Source of the DNA: Janthinobacterium sp051380875
GTDB taxonomy: Bacteria; Pseudomonadota; Gammaproteobacteria; Burkholderiales; Burkholderiaceae_D
DNA length: 64,000 nucleotides
Direction: 5' to 3'
Assembly: GCF_051380875.1 (NCBI RefSeq)
Contig: NZ_JBNYXW010000011.1
Coordinates: 186,001 to 250,000 of the forward strand
Below are positions 34,034-43,654 of the stretch, one piece after another (position 1 is the stretch's first letter; each line of letters starts with the position of its first letter). Under the pieces are notes generated by a model. The model ran no database searches. It had not been told where the DNA came from and saw only the letters and a list, made by a program, of their open reading frames with translations. Position numbers and translations under genes: made by a program.

Positions 34034-34059
34034 GATTGTATAAATTACGATCGTAATAT
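34032..34059 (+). promoter_or_regulatory. Promoter with palindromic operator upstream of the MFS gene
   Basis: TTGATT (34032-34037), a 16-nt spacer, TAATAT (34054-34059). A perfect 14-bp palindrome ATTACGATCGTAAT (34044-34057) covers the spacer and -10, a placement and form usual for a TetR-type operator. No regulator gene is adjacent. Confidence 0.65.
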
Positions 34060-34116
34060 AACATGGGAAAAAGCGCGTCAGTAGGCGGTGCCGTTTTACT
34101 TTCTCATGAGGACAGC

Positions 34117-35409
34117 ATGCTTTCCCTTCCTTTTTCGCAGTGGCTGGAGCGGGGCGGCATGCATTTCGCCTGGGTCATCGTCGCCATTACTTTCCTAACG
34201 GCACTGACTTCGTCCGCTGCGCTGGGGCTGCCCGGGGCACTGATGCAGCCTTTGAGCGGCGAGTTTGGCTGGGATGCCGAACAGATTTCCTCGGCGCTGG
34301 CCGTGCGCTTCGTGCTGTTTGGCCTGATGGGGCCGTTTGCCGCCATCCTGATGGAGCGCTTCGGCTTGCGCAATGTCATCTGCGTCGCGCTGGGCCTGAT
34401 CGCTTGCGCCATGTTGCTGGCCACGCGCATGACGCAGTTCTGGCAACTGGTGGCCATGTGGGGCGTCTTGCTGGGGCTGGGCTCGGGCATGACGGCGCTG
34501 GTCTCGAGCGCCGTGGTGGCCAACCGCTGGTTCGAGACGCACCGGGGCCTGGTGGTGGGCGTGCTGACGGCCAGCTCGGCCACGGGCCAGCTGTTGTTCC
34601 TGCCCGTGGGCGCCTGGCTGATCGAGCACTTCGGCTGGCACACGGCCGTCATGCCCGGGTTTGCCAGCTGCGCCATCGTTGTCGTGCTGGCCTTCTTCTG
34701 CATGCGCAACCGGCCGCAAGACCTGGCCTTGCGGCCGTATGGCGCCGACCCTGCCACGCCATTGATGGCATCGCCAGCGGCAAGACTGACGTTTGCCACG
34801 CCCTTTTTGATCTTGCGCAGTGTTGCCGCCAATCGTACCTTCTGGATACTCTTTGGCACCTTTTTCATCTGCGGCCTGAGCACGAATGGCTTGATCCAGA
34901 CCCACTTCATCTCGCTGTGCGGCGACTCGGGCCTGTCCGCCGTGCCGGCCGCGTCCGTGCTGGCCATGATGGGCGCCTTTGACCTGTTCGGCACGATATT
35001 GTCGGGCTGGCTGTCGGACCGCTATGACAACCGCAAATTGCTGTTCTGGTACTACGGCTTGCGCGGTTTGTCGCTGTTCTGGTTGCCGTATTCGGAATTT
35101 ACCCTGTACGGCCTGTCGCTGTTCGCGATGTTCTACGGCCTGGACTGGATCGCCACCGTGCCGCCGACGGTGAAACTGGTGGGCGCCACCTTCGGCAAGG
35201 AGCGGGCGGGCATGGTGTTTGGCTGGATCTTCGCCGGCCACCAGCTGGGCGCGGCCGTGGCCGCGTATGGCGCGGGCCGCATCCGTACCTTGATGCTGAC
35301 CTACAACCCGGCCTTGTTTGCGGCCGGCGCCGCCTGCCTGGTGGCGGCATTGCTGGTGCTGGCCATCGAGCGCCAGAAGGCGGCCGCGCCCGTTGCCCAG
35401 CCAGCATGA
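34117..35409 (+). CDS. MFS transporter
   Basis: A 430-aa inner-membrane carrier with about 12 predicted spans. The MFS loop motif appears as ERFGLRN after span 2 and again as SDRYDNRK after span 8. The fold and text (GLPGALMQPLSGEFGWDAEQIS; VSSAVVANRWFETHRGLVVG) resemble monocarboxylate/oxalate-formate type carriers, but the substrate cannot be given. The ATG at 34117 has GAGG 5 nt upstream, so the GTG/ATG openings before it are not used. Controlled by the palindromic operator just upstream. Confidence 0.87.
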   Translation: MLSLPFSQWLERGGMHFAWVIVAITFLTALTSSAALGLPGALMQPLSGEFGWDAEQISSALAVRFVLFGLMGPFAAILMERFGLRNVICVALGLIACAMLLATRMTQFWQLVAMWGVLLGLGSGMTALVSSAVVANRWFETHRGLVVGVLTASSATGQLLFLPVGAWLIEHFGWHTAVMPGFASCAIVVVLAFFCMRNRPQDLALRPYGADPATPLMASPAARLTFATPFLILRSVAANRTFWILFGTFFICGLSTNGLIQTHFISLCGDSGLSAVPAASVLAMMGAFDLFGTILSGWLSDRYDNRKLLFWYYGLRGLSLFWLPYSEFTLYGLSLFAMFYGLDWIATVPPTVKLVGATFGKERAGMVFGWIFAGHQLGAAVAAYGAGRIRTLMLTYNPALFAAGAACLVAALLVLAIERQKAAAPVAQPA

Positions 35410-35410
35410 A

Positions 35411-35445
35411 AAAAGCCAGGCCCGCGTGCGCGGTGCCTGGCTTTT
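35411..35445. terminator. Bidirectional terminator between the convergent MFS and S9 peptidase genes
   Basis: An almost perfect 16-bp hairpin (AAAAGCCAGGC / GCCTGGCTTTT with inner CCGCG / CGCGG) has A residues on the left and T residues on the right, so it can stop both transcripts. Confidence 0.9.
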
Positions 35446-35464
35446 CAAGAAGAGCGCAGCGGGA

Positions 35465-37612
35465 TTACTGCAAATACTTCGCCAGCCAGCCCTCAACTTC
35501 ACTATAGAAGAAGCGGCTGTTCTCGCCCTTCAAGATCCAGTGGTTTTCGTCCGGGAAAACCAGCAGCTTGGCCGGCACGTTCAGGCGTTGCTGGACGGCA
35601 AAGTTCATCAGGGCATTGTTGGCGGGCACGCGATAGTCGAGCTCGCCCACGGTGATCAGGATCGGCGTCGTAAAGCCCGCCCCTTTTTCGTGGTTGCCCG
35701 CTTGCATGATGGGGCTTTGATCGCGCCACACGGGCAGGTTCGACCAGACGGGGCCGCCCGCATTGGTTTCACGGCCGAAGCCGCCATCGCTGGTGCCCCA
35801 CTGCATGATCAAGTCCATCTCGCCCGCATGCGAGACGATGGCCTTGTAGCGCGTAGTGGTCGCCTGCAGCCAGTTGGCCAGGTGGCCGCCATAGCTGGCG
35901 CCGCCGGCGGCCAGTTTCGTGCTGTCGATGAATGGATATTTCTTGATGGCTTCATCGACGCCCTGGTTGACTTCGTCGCCCGGGCCCTTCAATGGGTCGA
36001 ATTGAATCGAGCGCGAGAATTCCTCGCCATAGCCGGTGGAACCCTTGTAGTCCGTCAGCAGCACGACATAGCCCGGCTTGGCCAGCAAGTGGTAGTTCCA
36101 GCGCAGCACGAACTGGTCGCGCCACATGCTGGCAGCGCCGCCGTGGATGACGGTAAACAGCGGGTATTTCTTGTTCGGGTCAAAGTTCGCCGGTTTGACG
36201 AGCATATTGTGGATCTGGCGGCCGTCGGCCGTGGTGAACCAGAAGTGCTCGGGCGCCTGCCAGTCGATCTTGGCGGCCTTGTCCATGTTGAACGCCGTCA
36301 GCCGCTTCGGCTGCTTGCCGTTGAAGGCATAGATTTCCGGCGGATTGATGGCCGACTCCCACACGCCGACGAGGGCCTTGCCGCCGCTGCTCAGCGAATT
36401 GATGGTGCCGGTCGGCAAGGACGCTTCCTCGCGCACCTCGCCGCCCTTGGCGTCGATCGAGTACAGCTTTTCCAGGCCCGCATGTTCATAGCTGAAGATC
36501 ACGCGCTTGCCGCCGTCGGGCAGCACGTAACGGGAAATCGAACGATCCAGCTTGGCCGTCAACATCGTCGGTTCCGGTTTGACCAGCGGCCAGGCGAAGC
36601 TGGCCAGGCGTTTTACGTCATACACCTTGCCCGGCGTTTGCGCGTCGCTGAGCGCAAACAGGGTCTTGCCGTCGGCCGCGAATTTCAAGGAACCGTAGCT
36701 GTGGTTGTCCTGCGTCAAACGCTGCGCTTCACCGCCAGCCACGGGCAGCAGGTACAGTTGCGAAACCACGGCTTCGCGCTGGGCCGCGTCGCGGTTGGTG
36801 GCCGCGTTGAAGACGACGCCCTTGCCGTCCGGCGTCCAGACGGCGTCCAAGGATTGCCCTTCATCGCCCTGGCCGCCGCCAAAGCCTGGCAGCGTGGCCA
36901 GTTGCGTGCCTGACAGGATGTCGCGCGGCGTCGCTTCCGCTTGGGCGTCGATGATGAACAAACGCACCTGCTTGTCGGTCAGCCATTTGTCGAAATAGCG
37001 GGGCGCCGTCGTTTCATATGAGCGGGCGCTGTATTTGCGTTCCTTGCGCTCTTTCGCGCTTTGCTTGACGTCGCTTTCCGTCTTGTTGCCTGGATAGATG
37101 TCGCTGATGAACAGCAGTTGCTTGCCGTCCGGGCTCCATTTCGGCATGCGCGCACCCAGTGTCAGCGAGGTCAGGCGCTGGGCCTCACCACCGTTGGCCA
37201 CGTCGAGGCGGTAAATCTGGCCCGCGTCATCGCCGTCGCGCTTGGTAATAAACACCAGCTGGCGGCTGTCCGGCGACCAGGCCACGGCGCCTTCGCCGCC
37301 CTTGGAAAAGGTCAGGCGGCGCGCGGCGCTGTCGTCAAGCAGCGACTTGATCCACAGATCCGACCATTGATCCTTGTTGTCGTAGGCGCTGTCGACCACG
37401 GAAAACACGGCCCAGCGCCCATCGGGGCTGGCGACAGGCGCGCCGACGCGTTTCATCAGCCACACGTCTTCATGCGTGATGGCGTGTTTGGCATTCGTTT
37501 GCGTGGCGGCAACTGGCATGGCAGCCGTGGTATCGGCGGCGTGGGCAAGCGAGGCGCAGGCCGCTGCGATCAGCAGGGAGCCGATGGAACGGCGAAGACG
37601 GGGTAAGGTCAT
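35465..37612 (-). CDS. Secreted S9-family prolyl oligopeptidase / acylaminoacyl-peptidase
   Basis: A 715-aa serine peptidase. A signal peptide (about 1-26, ending AHAA) is followed by WD40-like beta-propeller repeats (SPDGRWAVF, SPDSRQLVF, SPDGKQLLF). The C-terminal alpha/beta hydrolase has the nucleophile Ser in GASYGG, Asp in GELDYRVP and His in PDENHWIL. HGGAASMW is the oxyanion region. The ATG at 37612 starts the signal peptide, although the frame opens earlier. Acts on short peptides in the periplasm or outside. A small TGGGCAA-N5-TTGCCCA inverted repeat (37645-37663) lies just upstream. Confidence 0.92.
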   Translation of the reverse strand: MTLPRLRRSIGSLLIAAACASLAHAADTTAAMPVAATQTNAKHAITHEDVWLMKRVGAPVASPDGRWAVFSVVDSAYDNKDQWSDLWIKSLLDDSAARRLTFSKGGEGAVAWSPDSRQLVFITKRDGDDAGQIYRLDVANGGEAQRLTSLTLGARMPKWSPDGKQLLFISDIYPGNKTESDVKQSAKERKERKYSARSYETTAPRYFDKWLTDKQVRLFIIDAQAEATPRDILSGTQLATLPGFGGGQGDEGQSLDAVWTPDGKGVVFNAATNRDAAQREAVVSQLYLLPVAGGEAQRLTQDNHSYGSLKFAADGKTLFALSDAQTPGKVYDVKRLASFAWPLVKPEPTMLTAKLDRSISRYVLPDGGKRVIFSYEHAGLEKLYSIDAKGGEVREEASLPTGTINSLSSGGKALVGVWESAINPPEIYAFNGKQPKRLTAFNMDKAAKIDWQAPEHFWFTTADGRQIHNMLVKPANFDPNKKYPLFTVIHGGAASMWRDQFVLRWNYHLLAKPGYVVLLTDYKGSTGYGEEFSRSIQFDPLKGPGDEVNQGVDEAIKKYPFIDSTKLAAGGASYGGHLANWLQATTTRYKAIVSHAGEMDLIMQWGTSDGGFGRETNAGGPVWSNLPVWRDQSPIMQAGNHEKGAGFTTPILITVGELDYRVPANNALMNFAVQQRLNVPAKLLVFPDENHWILKGENSRFFYSEVEGWLAKYLQ

Positions 37613-37786
37613 GGGCGTGGTCCGGTGAGTTGAAAAAAGTACAGTGGGCAACATTATTGCCCATCGATTCCTTCGCTGCCAAGGCTGTGTACCGTTACTT
37701 ACCAGGCGAGCGGCCGCGTAGTGGGTGGGCGCTGCCTGGACGATCAGTTAAACTTGCCGTTTTACTGATGCTGGCGCTGTTTGATC

Positions 37787-38833
37787 ATGAAAATTTGTCT
37801 ACCCTTATTGAAAACGGTATTGCTGGGAGCTAGCTGCGTGCTTGCCGGGTCCGGCATTGCCGCCGCGGCCGCACCGTACCCGAATACCAGCGCCATGGGC
37901 GTGGGCCACGCGGAAAGCACGGCCTGGTATGCCGGCTGCCTGAAGGTGAAGGATGCCGCTCCGCCGCCGGCCCACTTGCCGGCGCCGTCCGCCGTTGCAT
38001 CCTTGCAGCAATGCCAGGCAAGCGACCTGTATTACGATACCAAGAGTATGTCCTCGCCCAAGCCCGCCGATTGGCGTCCCGTGCGCCATTGCGCGCTGGC
38101 AACCCAAAACAGTGGCGTATTGATGATGTTGTACCAGAACGGGCAAGGCGTGCAGAAAGAGCCGTTGCTGGCGCTCAAGTATGCGTGCAGCATCGATGCG
38201 GCACCGGCAGAGATGCTGGGCCGCATCGAGCACTTGCAGCAGATCAATGCCAGCGGTCGCGGCATGATCGACCTGTGCGACGACATCACCAGTGGCTACA
38301 TGATGGGCGTGTGCGGCGCCATCGATGCGCGGCAAAAGCAGCGCGTGCGCGTGCAAACGGCAGGCAAGTTCAGCGACGGCTGGCCTGCCGTGGCGCAAGC
38401 CTCGCTGCAAAAACTGCAGGCGGCGGCGGGCAAGTTTGCCGATGCCCGTGCGGCCAATGAAACGGACTTGAGCGGCACGGCGCGCGCCGCCATGAGCATC
38501 GCTGCCCGCACGGCCGAGCTCGATCTGCTGGCGCAGGACTTGCGCGAGTATGAGGCGGGGAAATTGCCTGTGAGTATATCGAATGCGCAGGCGGCGGCGC
38601 TCGACAAGGAACTCAATGCCATCTACGCCAGGCTGATGAAAAAGCCCGTGGAAACCTATGCGGGCGCCGTGGGCAAGGATGGCATCCGCGCCACGCAGCG
38701 CCTGTGGCTGGCGTACCGCGATGCCTGGATGAATTTTGGCGCCGTACGCTTTCCCGCAGTGAGCAGCGAAACCTGGGTAGCCAGGCTGACGGCGCGGCGC
38801 AATGCGCAACTGCAAGAATTGCTGGGGCATTAA
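37787..38833 (+). CDS. Exported protein with a C-terminal LprI-like (DUF1311) domain
   Basis: A 348-aa protein with a signal peptide (about 1-28). The C-terminal region (about 265-348) with LDKELNAIYARLMKK, RATQRLWLAYRDAWMNFGAVRFP matches the lysozyme inhibitor LprI-like domain. The N-terminal half, with several cysteines (YAGCLKVKD, QQCQASDLYYD, RHCAL), is not recognised. The ATG at 37787 begins the signal peptide. A protective role at the envelope is possible but only inferred from the domain. Confidence 0.75.
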   Translation: MKICLPLLKTVLLGASCVLAGSGIAAAAAPYPNTSAMGVGHAESTAWYAGCLKVKDAAPPPAHLPAPSAVASLQQCQASDLYYDTKSMSSPKPADWRPVRHCALATQNSGVLMMLYQNGQGVQKEPLLALKYACSIDAAPAEMLGRIEHLQQINASGRGMIDLCDDITSGYMMGVCGAIDARQKQRVRVQTAGKFSDGWPAVAQASLQKLQAAAGKFADARAANETDLSGTARAAMSIAARTAELDLLAQDLREYEAGKLPVSISNAQAAALDKELNAIYARLMKKPVETYAGAVGKDGIRATQRLWLAYRDAWMNFGAVRFPAVSSETWVARLTARRNAQLQELLGH

Positions 38834-38867
38834 AACATGCGGAACGCGTCATCACGAAGACGACTAT

Positions 38868-39498
38868 TGCCAGAGTGAGCTGTGCACCGCAGCGCCTGCC
38901 TACGGCCACGCGCAGGCGCTGTTCGGCATGGGCTTTGATGTCAAAGCTGGTGAAGTGGTGACTCTGCTTGGCCGCAATGGCATGGGACGCTCTACCAGGA
39001 TCAAATGCCTGTTTGGGATGCTGCCGGTGAAATCGGGCGCCATTACCTTCGGCGGCAAATCGCTGACGTCGATGTCAGCGCACGGCATTGCGCGGCTCGG
39101 TCTCGGGCTGGTGCCGGAGGGGCGGCAAATTTTTCCCAGCTTGTCGGTCGAAGAGAACCTGATCGCCACCGCGCGCGTGCCACGCCATGGCCAGGTCAGC
39201 CTGAAGCCGTGGGACGTGGACCGGGTGTATCGATTCTTCACACGCCTGAAGGAAAGGCGCGGCAACCATGGCTGGCAGCTATCGGGCGCCGATCATCCGT
39301 GCCGAGATCTGGGCCGCGCTGGCCGTGTTGAAACAGGAAGGATTGGCGCAGATCGTGATCAACAAGAATGTCGGGGGCATTGCTCAAGCTGGCGACCGTC
39401 ACTTCGTCATGGAAAAGGGCAGGGTGGTGTGGCAGGGAGACTCTGCCCAGCTTCATCGCGAGCCCGCAATTGTTCAACAATACACGGGGGTTTCATGA
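38868..39498 (+). pseudogene. Broken livF-type ABC ATPase gene
   Basis: Two frames together spell most of a LivF protein. The first runs SELCTAA.AYGHAQALFGM ... GLVPEGRQIFPSLSVEENL ... FTRLKERRGN. The second, in another frame from about 39268, runs PIIRAEIWAALAVLKQEG ... VMEKGRVVWQGDS. The segment carrying the ABC signature and Walker B is deleted, and Walker A reads GMGRST instead of GxGKTT. Certainly non-functional. It is unlikely to derive from the intact liv cluster at 61-64 kb without a comparison; it may be the relic of a second liv operon. Confidence 0.8.
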
Positions 39499-39945
39499 GC
39501 CATTCACAATTGGTGCTGCACAATTATTTTCGCAGTTCCTCAGCATACCGCGTGCGCATCACACTGCATCTCAAATCCGCTCAATAATTTCCGCGTCCTG
39601 AAGTATTTGAGCGGACCGCTTGCGGTAGACGAGGCTGCGAAGGTTGCGTGGATCAATCATTGGCACGTGACCGGCCTGACCGCGCTGGAGCTCGAGCTGG
39701 CGCGCGATCAGCGGTGCGGCCGTTTCTGCGTTGGCGATACGCCGACCATGGCGGACTGTTGCCTTGTACCGCAATTGTTCTCCGTCAGCCGCTTTGGCCT
39801 GGACCTGGCGCCATTCCCCACCTTGCGCGCCATCGACACCGCATGCCAGGAGCTGCCAGCCTTCCAGCGCGCGCACCCGGCGCGACAGCCTGACAGCGAA
39901 CAAGCCCGCGTTCCTGAAGCAGGATCTGGGTATGTTCAATCTTGA
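39495..39945 (+). pseudogene. Broken maleylacetoacetate isomerase / zeta-class GST gene
   Basis: An ATG at 39495 opens MSHSQLVLHNYFRSSSAYRV, matching the N-terminal thioredoxin-fold start of MaiA with its catalytic SSSAYRVRI loop, but the frame stops at 39587. From about 39600, in another frame, comes the C-terminal helical domain (HWHVTGLTALELEL, GDTPTMADCCLVPQLF, LPAFQRAHPARQPD). The middle is deleted. It follows the livF relic directly and overlaps the end of the LysR gene on the other strand. Confidence 0.75.
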
Positions 39946-40835
39946 AAATGGTCGTGTGCAAAGCCTCGAAACAGCTTCAAAGGGGGAGGCTCGCTGCGTC
40001 CCGCCATGCTGACCAGCGCATACCGCCCCAGGCGCGCAACGTTGGGCTGGACCTCGATGACCTGCAGCTTGCCTGCGGCGATCCTTGCCTTGGCGGTCGC
40101 GAACATGCCGAAAAAAATAGCGTCGGTGGCTTCGACGACGTCCAGCATGCCGTTGATATCTTCGCTGTTAATCGTCATCATCCGATTCGGATGCGCCTCG
40201 GCGCCCAGTTCGGTGGCCAGATTGCGCGAAATTTCATCGCTCAAAGGCGTCGACATCACGGGATATTGACGCAACATGGTGAGATCAATCTGCTGCTGGA
40301 GCCGCAGCGGATGGCCGGCGCGACCAATAAAGCCGCCCGCCAGCGGAGTCAGTGGCTCGATGCGTAAATCGTCGAAGGCGGTCAATGCTCTCAGGTCAAT
40401 TGCAATGATATCAACCGTCTCATTGCGCAATGCCTGGGTGAGCAGGCTGACCGATCCCCGCGAAATATGCACCTGCACTTTTGGATTATGTGTTGCCATC
40501 TGAATCAGAAACGGCGCCATCAGAATTGCGGCCGGCGTGGGGCCGAAACCGATGCTGATGCTGCCCAGCGCCCCTTCTTTCAACAACATGACGCCGCGTT
40601 GCAATTCATTGGCCTCGAAAATAATTCGCCGTGCGCTCGCCACGACTTGCTCGCCGTAGACGGTCAGCGTATTGCGTTTCGCGTCCCTGTCGATCAGTTT
40701 TACATTCAATGATTCTTCGAGCGCCTGAAGGCTACGGCTGAGCGCAGGCTGCGTCAGGCACAGCGCAGCTGCAGCTTTACGGAAGGACTGATGTTCGGCC
40801 AAGGCAAGCAGATGACGCAGATGGTTTAGATTCAT
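39936..40835 (-). CDS. LysR-family regulator of the adjacent amidohydrolase gene
   Basis: A 299-aa regulator. The N-terminal winged HTH is MNLNHLRHLLALAEHQSFRKAAAALCLTQPALSRSLQALE, followed by a substrate-binding domain. It is divergent from the M20 amidohydrolase at 40966, with an 8-bp inverted repeat carrying a T-N11-A motif between them, so it most likely controls that gene set. It appears intact despite the decayed neighbours on its left. Confidence 0.9.
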   Translation of the reverse strand: MNLNHLRHLLALAEHQSFRKAAAALCLTQPALSRSLQALEESLNVKLIDRDAKRNTLTVYGEQVVASARRIIFEANELQRGVMLLKEGALGSISIGFGPTPAAILMAPFLIQMATHNPKVQVHISRGSVSLLTQALRNETVDIIAIDLRALTAFDDLRIEPLTPLAGGFIGRAGHPLRLQQQIDLTMLRQYPVMSTPLSDEISRNLATELGAEAHPNRMMTINSEDINGMLDVVEATDAIFFGMFATAKARIAAGKLQVIEVQPNVARLGRYALVSMAGRSEPPPLKLFRGFAHDHFQD

Positions 40836-40866
40836 CGATTACATTTCGTTATTGAATACGACAAAC

Positions 40867-40889
40867 AAATGCATTGGACGTATGCATTT
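40867..40889. promoter_or_regulatory. LysR-type operator
   Basis: A perfect inverted repeat AAATGCAT-N7-ATGCATTT containing T-N11-A (40870/40882), in the 130-bp gap between the divergent LysR and amidohydrolase genes. Confidence 0.65.
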
Positions 40890-40965
40890 CCGGATTGTAC
40901 ATTAGCTAACCGACGCGGAAAGCATGACTGACCAGCGCGGCCAAAAAATATAACGGAGACGAGCA

Positions 40966-42291
40966 ATGATGTTAAAGAAGCAGGCAGTTGTACTGGGATG
41001 CATGTTGGCGGGTGCCGCGTCAGTCGCCCGCGCGGTTGAGCCGGCGACATTGGCGGCCATCGACCTGCACGTAAGCGCCATCGAAAGCAAGATGATCGGT
41101 TGGCGACGTGACATCCATCAGCACCCGGAACTTTCGAACCAGGAATATCGCACGGCCGCTTTGGTGGCCGCGCACTTGCGCAAGCTCGGCCTGGAAGTTA
41201 CGACAGGAGTCGGCGGCACCGGCGTGGTCGGCGTCCTCAAAGGTAAAACACCGGGCAAGGTGGTCGCCTTGCGTGCCGACATGGATGCCTTGCCGGTGAA
41301 GGAAATGGTCGACTTGCCATTCGCCTCCAAGGCAAAAGGCAAACATATGGGCAAGGAAATCGACGTGATGCACGCGTGTGGCCACGACGGGCACACTGCT
41401 ATCCTGATGGCCACCGCCGAAGTGCTGGCCGGCATGCGAGACCAGATCCACGGCACCGTCAAATTTATTTTCCAGCCGGCGGAAGAGGGCCGATCCGAGG
41501 TGCCACACAGCGAAGATGAACACATCGGCGCGCGCGCCATGATAGACGCAGGGGTGTTGGACAATCCAAAAGTGGACGCGGTGTTCGGCTTGCATCTCAT
41601 TCCGGGGTATTCCGTGGGCACGATCGGCTACCGGCCAGGCGCGATCCTCGCGTCGGGCGACACCTTTGCGATCAAGGTGAGCGGCAAGCAGACGCATGGC
41701 GGCTTCCCATGGAATGGCATCGATCCGATCGTCAGTGCCGCACAGATCGTGATGGGCCTGCAGACCGTGGTTAGCCGTCAATTGAACTTGACGAAGGAGG
41801 CCGCTGTTATTTCCATCGGTTCGATCCACGGCGGAAATCGCGAGAATATCATTCCCGAGAACGTCGAATTGCTTGGAACGGTGCGCACCTTTGATAATCA
41901 GATGCGCGACGACACGCTCAGACGGATGCGCATCACGGCCGAATCCATTGCGCAAGCAAGCGGCGCGAAGGCGGAGGTCCATTTCTTGAAACCGTCTTAC
42001 CTGGCCACGGTCAATGATGCGAACTTGAGCGACCAGATGCTGCCGACGATGAAGCAAATTGCCGGGCAAAAAGCCATCCTGGTGCCGAAATCGAGTGCCT
42101 CGGAAGACTTTTCCGAGTTCCAGCAAAAAGTGCCGGGCCTGTTCTTTTTCCTCGGCGCGACCGATCCTAAAAAGGATGCGGCAACAGCTGCGCCCAACCA
42201 TTCGCCCAAGTTTGAAATCGATGAGGCGTCGCTGGCCATCGGCACCCGGGCGATGACCGCACTGGCGCTCGACTTCCTGTCGCTGCCGTAA
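40966..42291 (+). CDS. Exported M20-family amidohydrolase (hippurate hydrolase / N-acyl amino acid amidohydrolase type)
   Basis: A 441-aa metal-dependent amidase. A signal peptide (about 1-23, ending ARA) is unusual but known in this family. Metal and catalytic motifs are RRDIHQHPELSNQE, RADMDALPVKE, HACGHDGHT (His/Asp ligands), QPAEEG (catalytic Glu) and a C-terminal SSASEDFSEF with the last His in NHSPKFEID. ACGGAG lies 7 nt before the ATG. With the LysR gene upstream and the porin and MHS transporter downstream it forms a small catabolic set, probably for an N-acylated or amide substrate. Confidence 0.9.
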   Translation: MMLKKQAVVLGCMLAGAASVARAVEPATLAAIDLHVSAIESKMIGWRRDIHQHPELSNQEYRTAALVAAHLRKLGLEVTTGVGGTGVVGVLKGKTPGKVVALRADMDALPVKEMVDLPFASKAKGKHMGKEIDVMHACGHDGHTAILMATAEVLAGMRDQIHGTVKFIFQPAEEGRSEVPHSEDEHIGARAMIDAGVLDNPKVDAVFGLHLIPGYSVGTIGYRPGAILASGDTFAIKVSGKQTHGGFPWNGIDPIVSAAQIVMGLQTVVSRQLNLTKEAAVISIGSIHGGNRENIIPENVELLGTVRTFDNQMRDDTLRRMRITAESIAQASGAKAEVHFLKPSYLATVNDANLSDQMLPTMKQIAGQKAILVPKSSASEDFSEFQQKVPGLFFFLGATDPKKDAATAAPNHSPKFEIDEASLAIGTRAMTALALDFLSLP

Positions 42292-42550
42292 TTCCGGCCG
42301 GTTCTACGTGCGCGATCGGGCGTATGCCAAGCCGCTGTAAGCGGCGTTCGACTTCTCAATGCAACTGGATCGGGGCGCCGCAGGCCTCCCCGGCGAGCCG
42401 GGCCGCGCGCAGTCGGTTCGCCGGGGCAGCGGTCCGGCATCGGATGCATGTTCATTATCGGCAGAATTTATAGAGGAGGAAATTCCAGCGCACCGCATAA
42501 GAAAAAATGCAATAGACAATTCCTTGACAATAGAGTGGACACATAAAAAA

Positions 42551-43654
42551 ATGAAAAGAACTACGATTAGCATTGCCTGTGCACTGTGCAGCACATTCTG
42601 CGCAAGCTCGGCCATCGCGCAGAGCCAGGTCACCATCTACGGCCTCGTCGATACGGGTCTGGTGTGGACCAACAACGCCAATAGCAATGGCGACTCGGTG
42701 ATCAAAATGCCTAGCCTGACGGGCACCTTCCCGTCGCGTCTCGGGTTTCGCGGCGCGGAAGATCTCGGTGGCGGCACCCAGGCGATCTTCGCGCTCGAGA
42801 CCGGGTTTGCCCCCGATACTGGTGTCATGGGCACCGGCAATCGCCTGTTTGGTCGTCAATCTTACGTCGGCCTGAAAAACGCTACTTATGGCACATTGAC
42901 CCTGGGCCGCCAAGTCAACATGACCCTCGTGGCCATGCTCAAGTCCGATGTGCTGGGGCCGAACCTGTTCAGTATCTCCGGCCTCGACCTGTACATCCCG
43001 AATGCGCGTAGCGACAATTCGATCGCCTACCTCGGCAGCTTCAACAATTTCAGCGTTGGCGCCACCTACAGTTTCGGGCGCGACACCTCGGCAGCCGGTG
43101 GCCCGGCCGCCACCGGCTGCGCAGGCGAGGTTGCCGGCAATGCCAAGGCATGCCGCCAGTGGACCGCCTTGCTCGGCTACGACAACAAGTCATTCGGCGT
43201 GACGGCGTCATACGACATCATGTACGGCAACGTGGGTGCGGCTGGCGGCTTGACTACCAGCGACAGCTCTGACCGCCGCGCAACCCTGAATGGCTACGCA
43301 TTGGTCGGCCCAGTCAAGATCGGCGGTGGCGTGCTCGATCGCAAGAAGCAGGCAGCGACCGCGGCCAACAGCGTCGAATCGGACCTGTACTACCTCGGCG
43401 CGAGCTATCCAATCGCGCCGACACTGGATATTGATGCCCAGGTTGCGCGCCTGGACATCAAGAACAGCCGCGACGATACGACCTTCGCGGCCGTTCGTCT
43501 CACCCACTACCTGTCGAAACGTACCGCTGTGTACGGCATGCTCGGCTATATGAAAAATTCGGGTAACGCCGCAGTGGCCCTCGACGCCGGCGGCACCGTT
43601 GGGGTCGGCAAGAACCAGTCCGGCGTCATGACCGGCCTGCGCCACACGTTCTGA
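42551..43654 (+). CDS. Gram-negative porin (OmpC/Burkholderiales type)
   Basis: A 367-aa outer-membrane trimeric porin. Signal peptide to about residue 23, then the hallmark SQVTIYGLVDTGLVW, SRLGFRGAEDLGGGTQAIF, LFGRQSYVGLKNATYGTLTLGRQ and a C-terminal Phe (GLRHTF) needed for barrel assembly. The frame opens at 42359, but the signal peptide starts at 42551. It follows the amidohydrolase in the same orientation after 259 bp and may let its substrate enter. Confidence 0.92.
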   Translation: MKRTTISIACALCSTFCASSAIAQSQVTIYGLVDTGLVWTNNANSNGDSVIKMPSLTGTFPSRLGFRGAEDLGGGTQAIFALETGFAPDTGVMGTGNRLFGRQSYVGLKNATYGTLTLGRQVNMTLVAMLKSDVLGPNLFSISGLDLYIPNARSDNSIAYLGSFNNFSVGATYSFGRDTSAAGGPAATGCAGEVAGNAKACRQWTALLGYDNKSFGVTASYDIMYGNVGAAGGLTTSDSSDRRATLNGYALVGPVKIGGGVLDRKKQAATAANSVESDLYYLGASYPIAPTLDIDAQVARLDIKNSRDDTTFAAVRLTHYLSKRTAVYGMLGYMKNSGNAAVALDAGGTVGVGKNQSGVMTGLRHTF

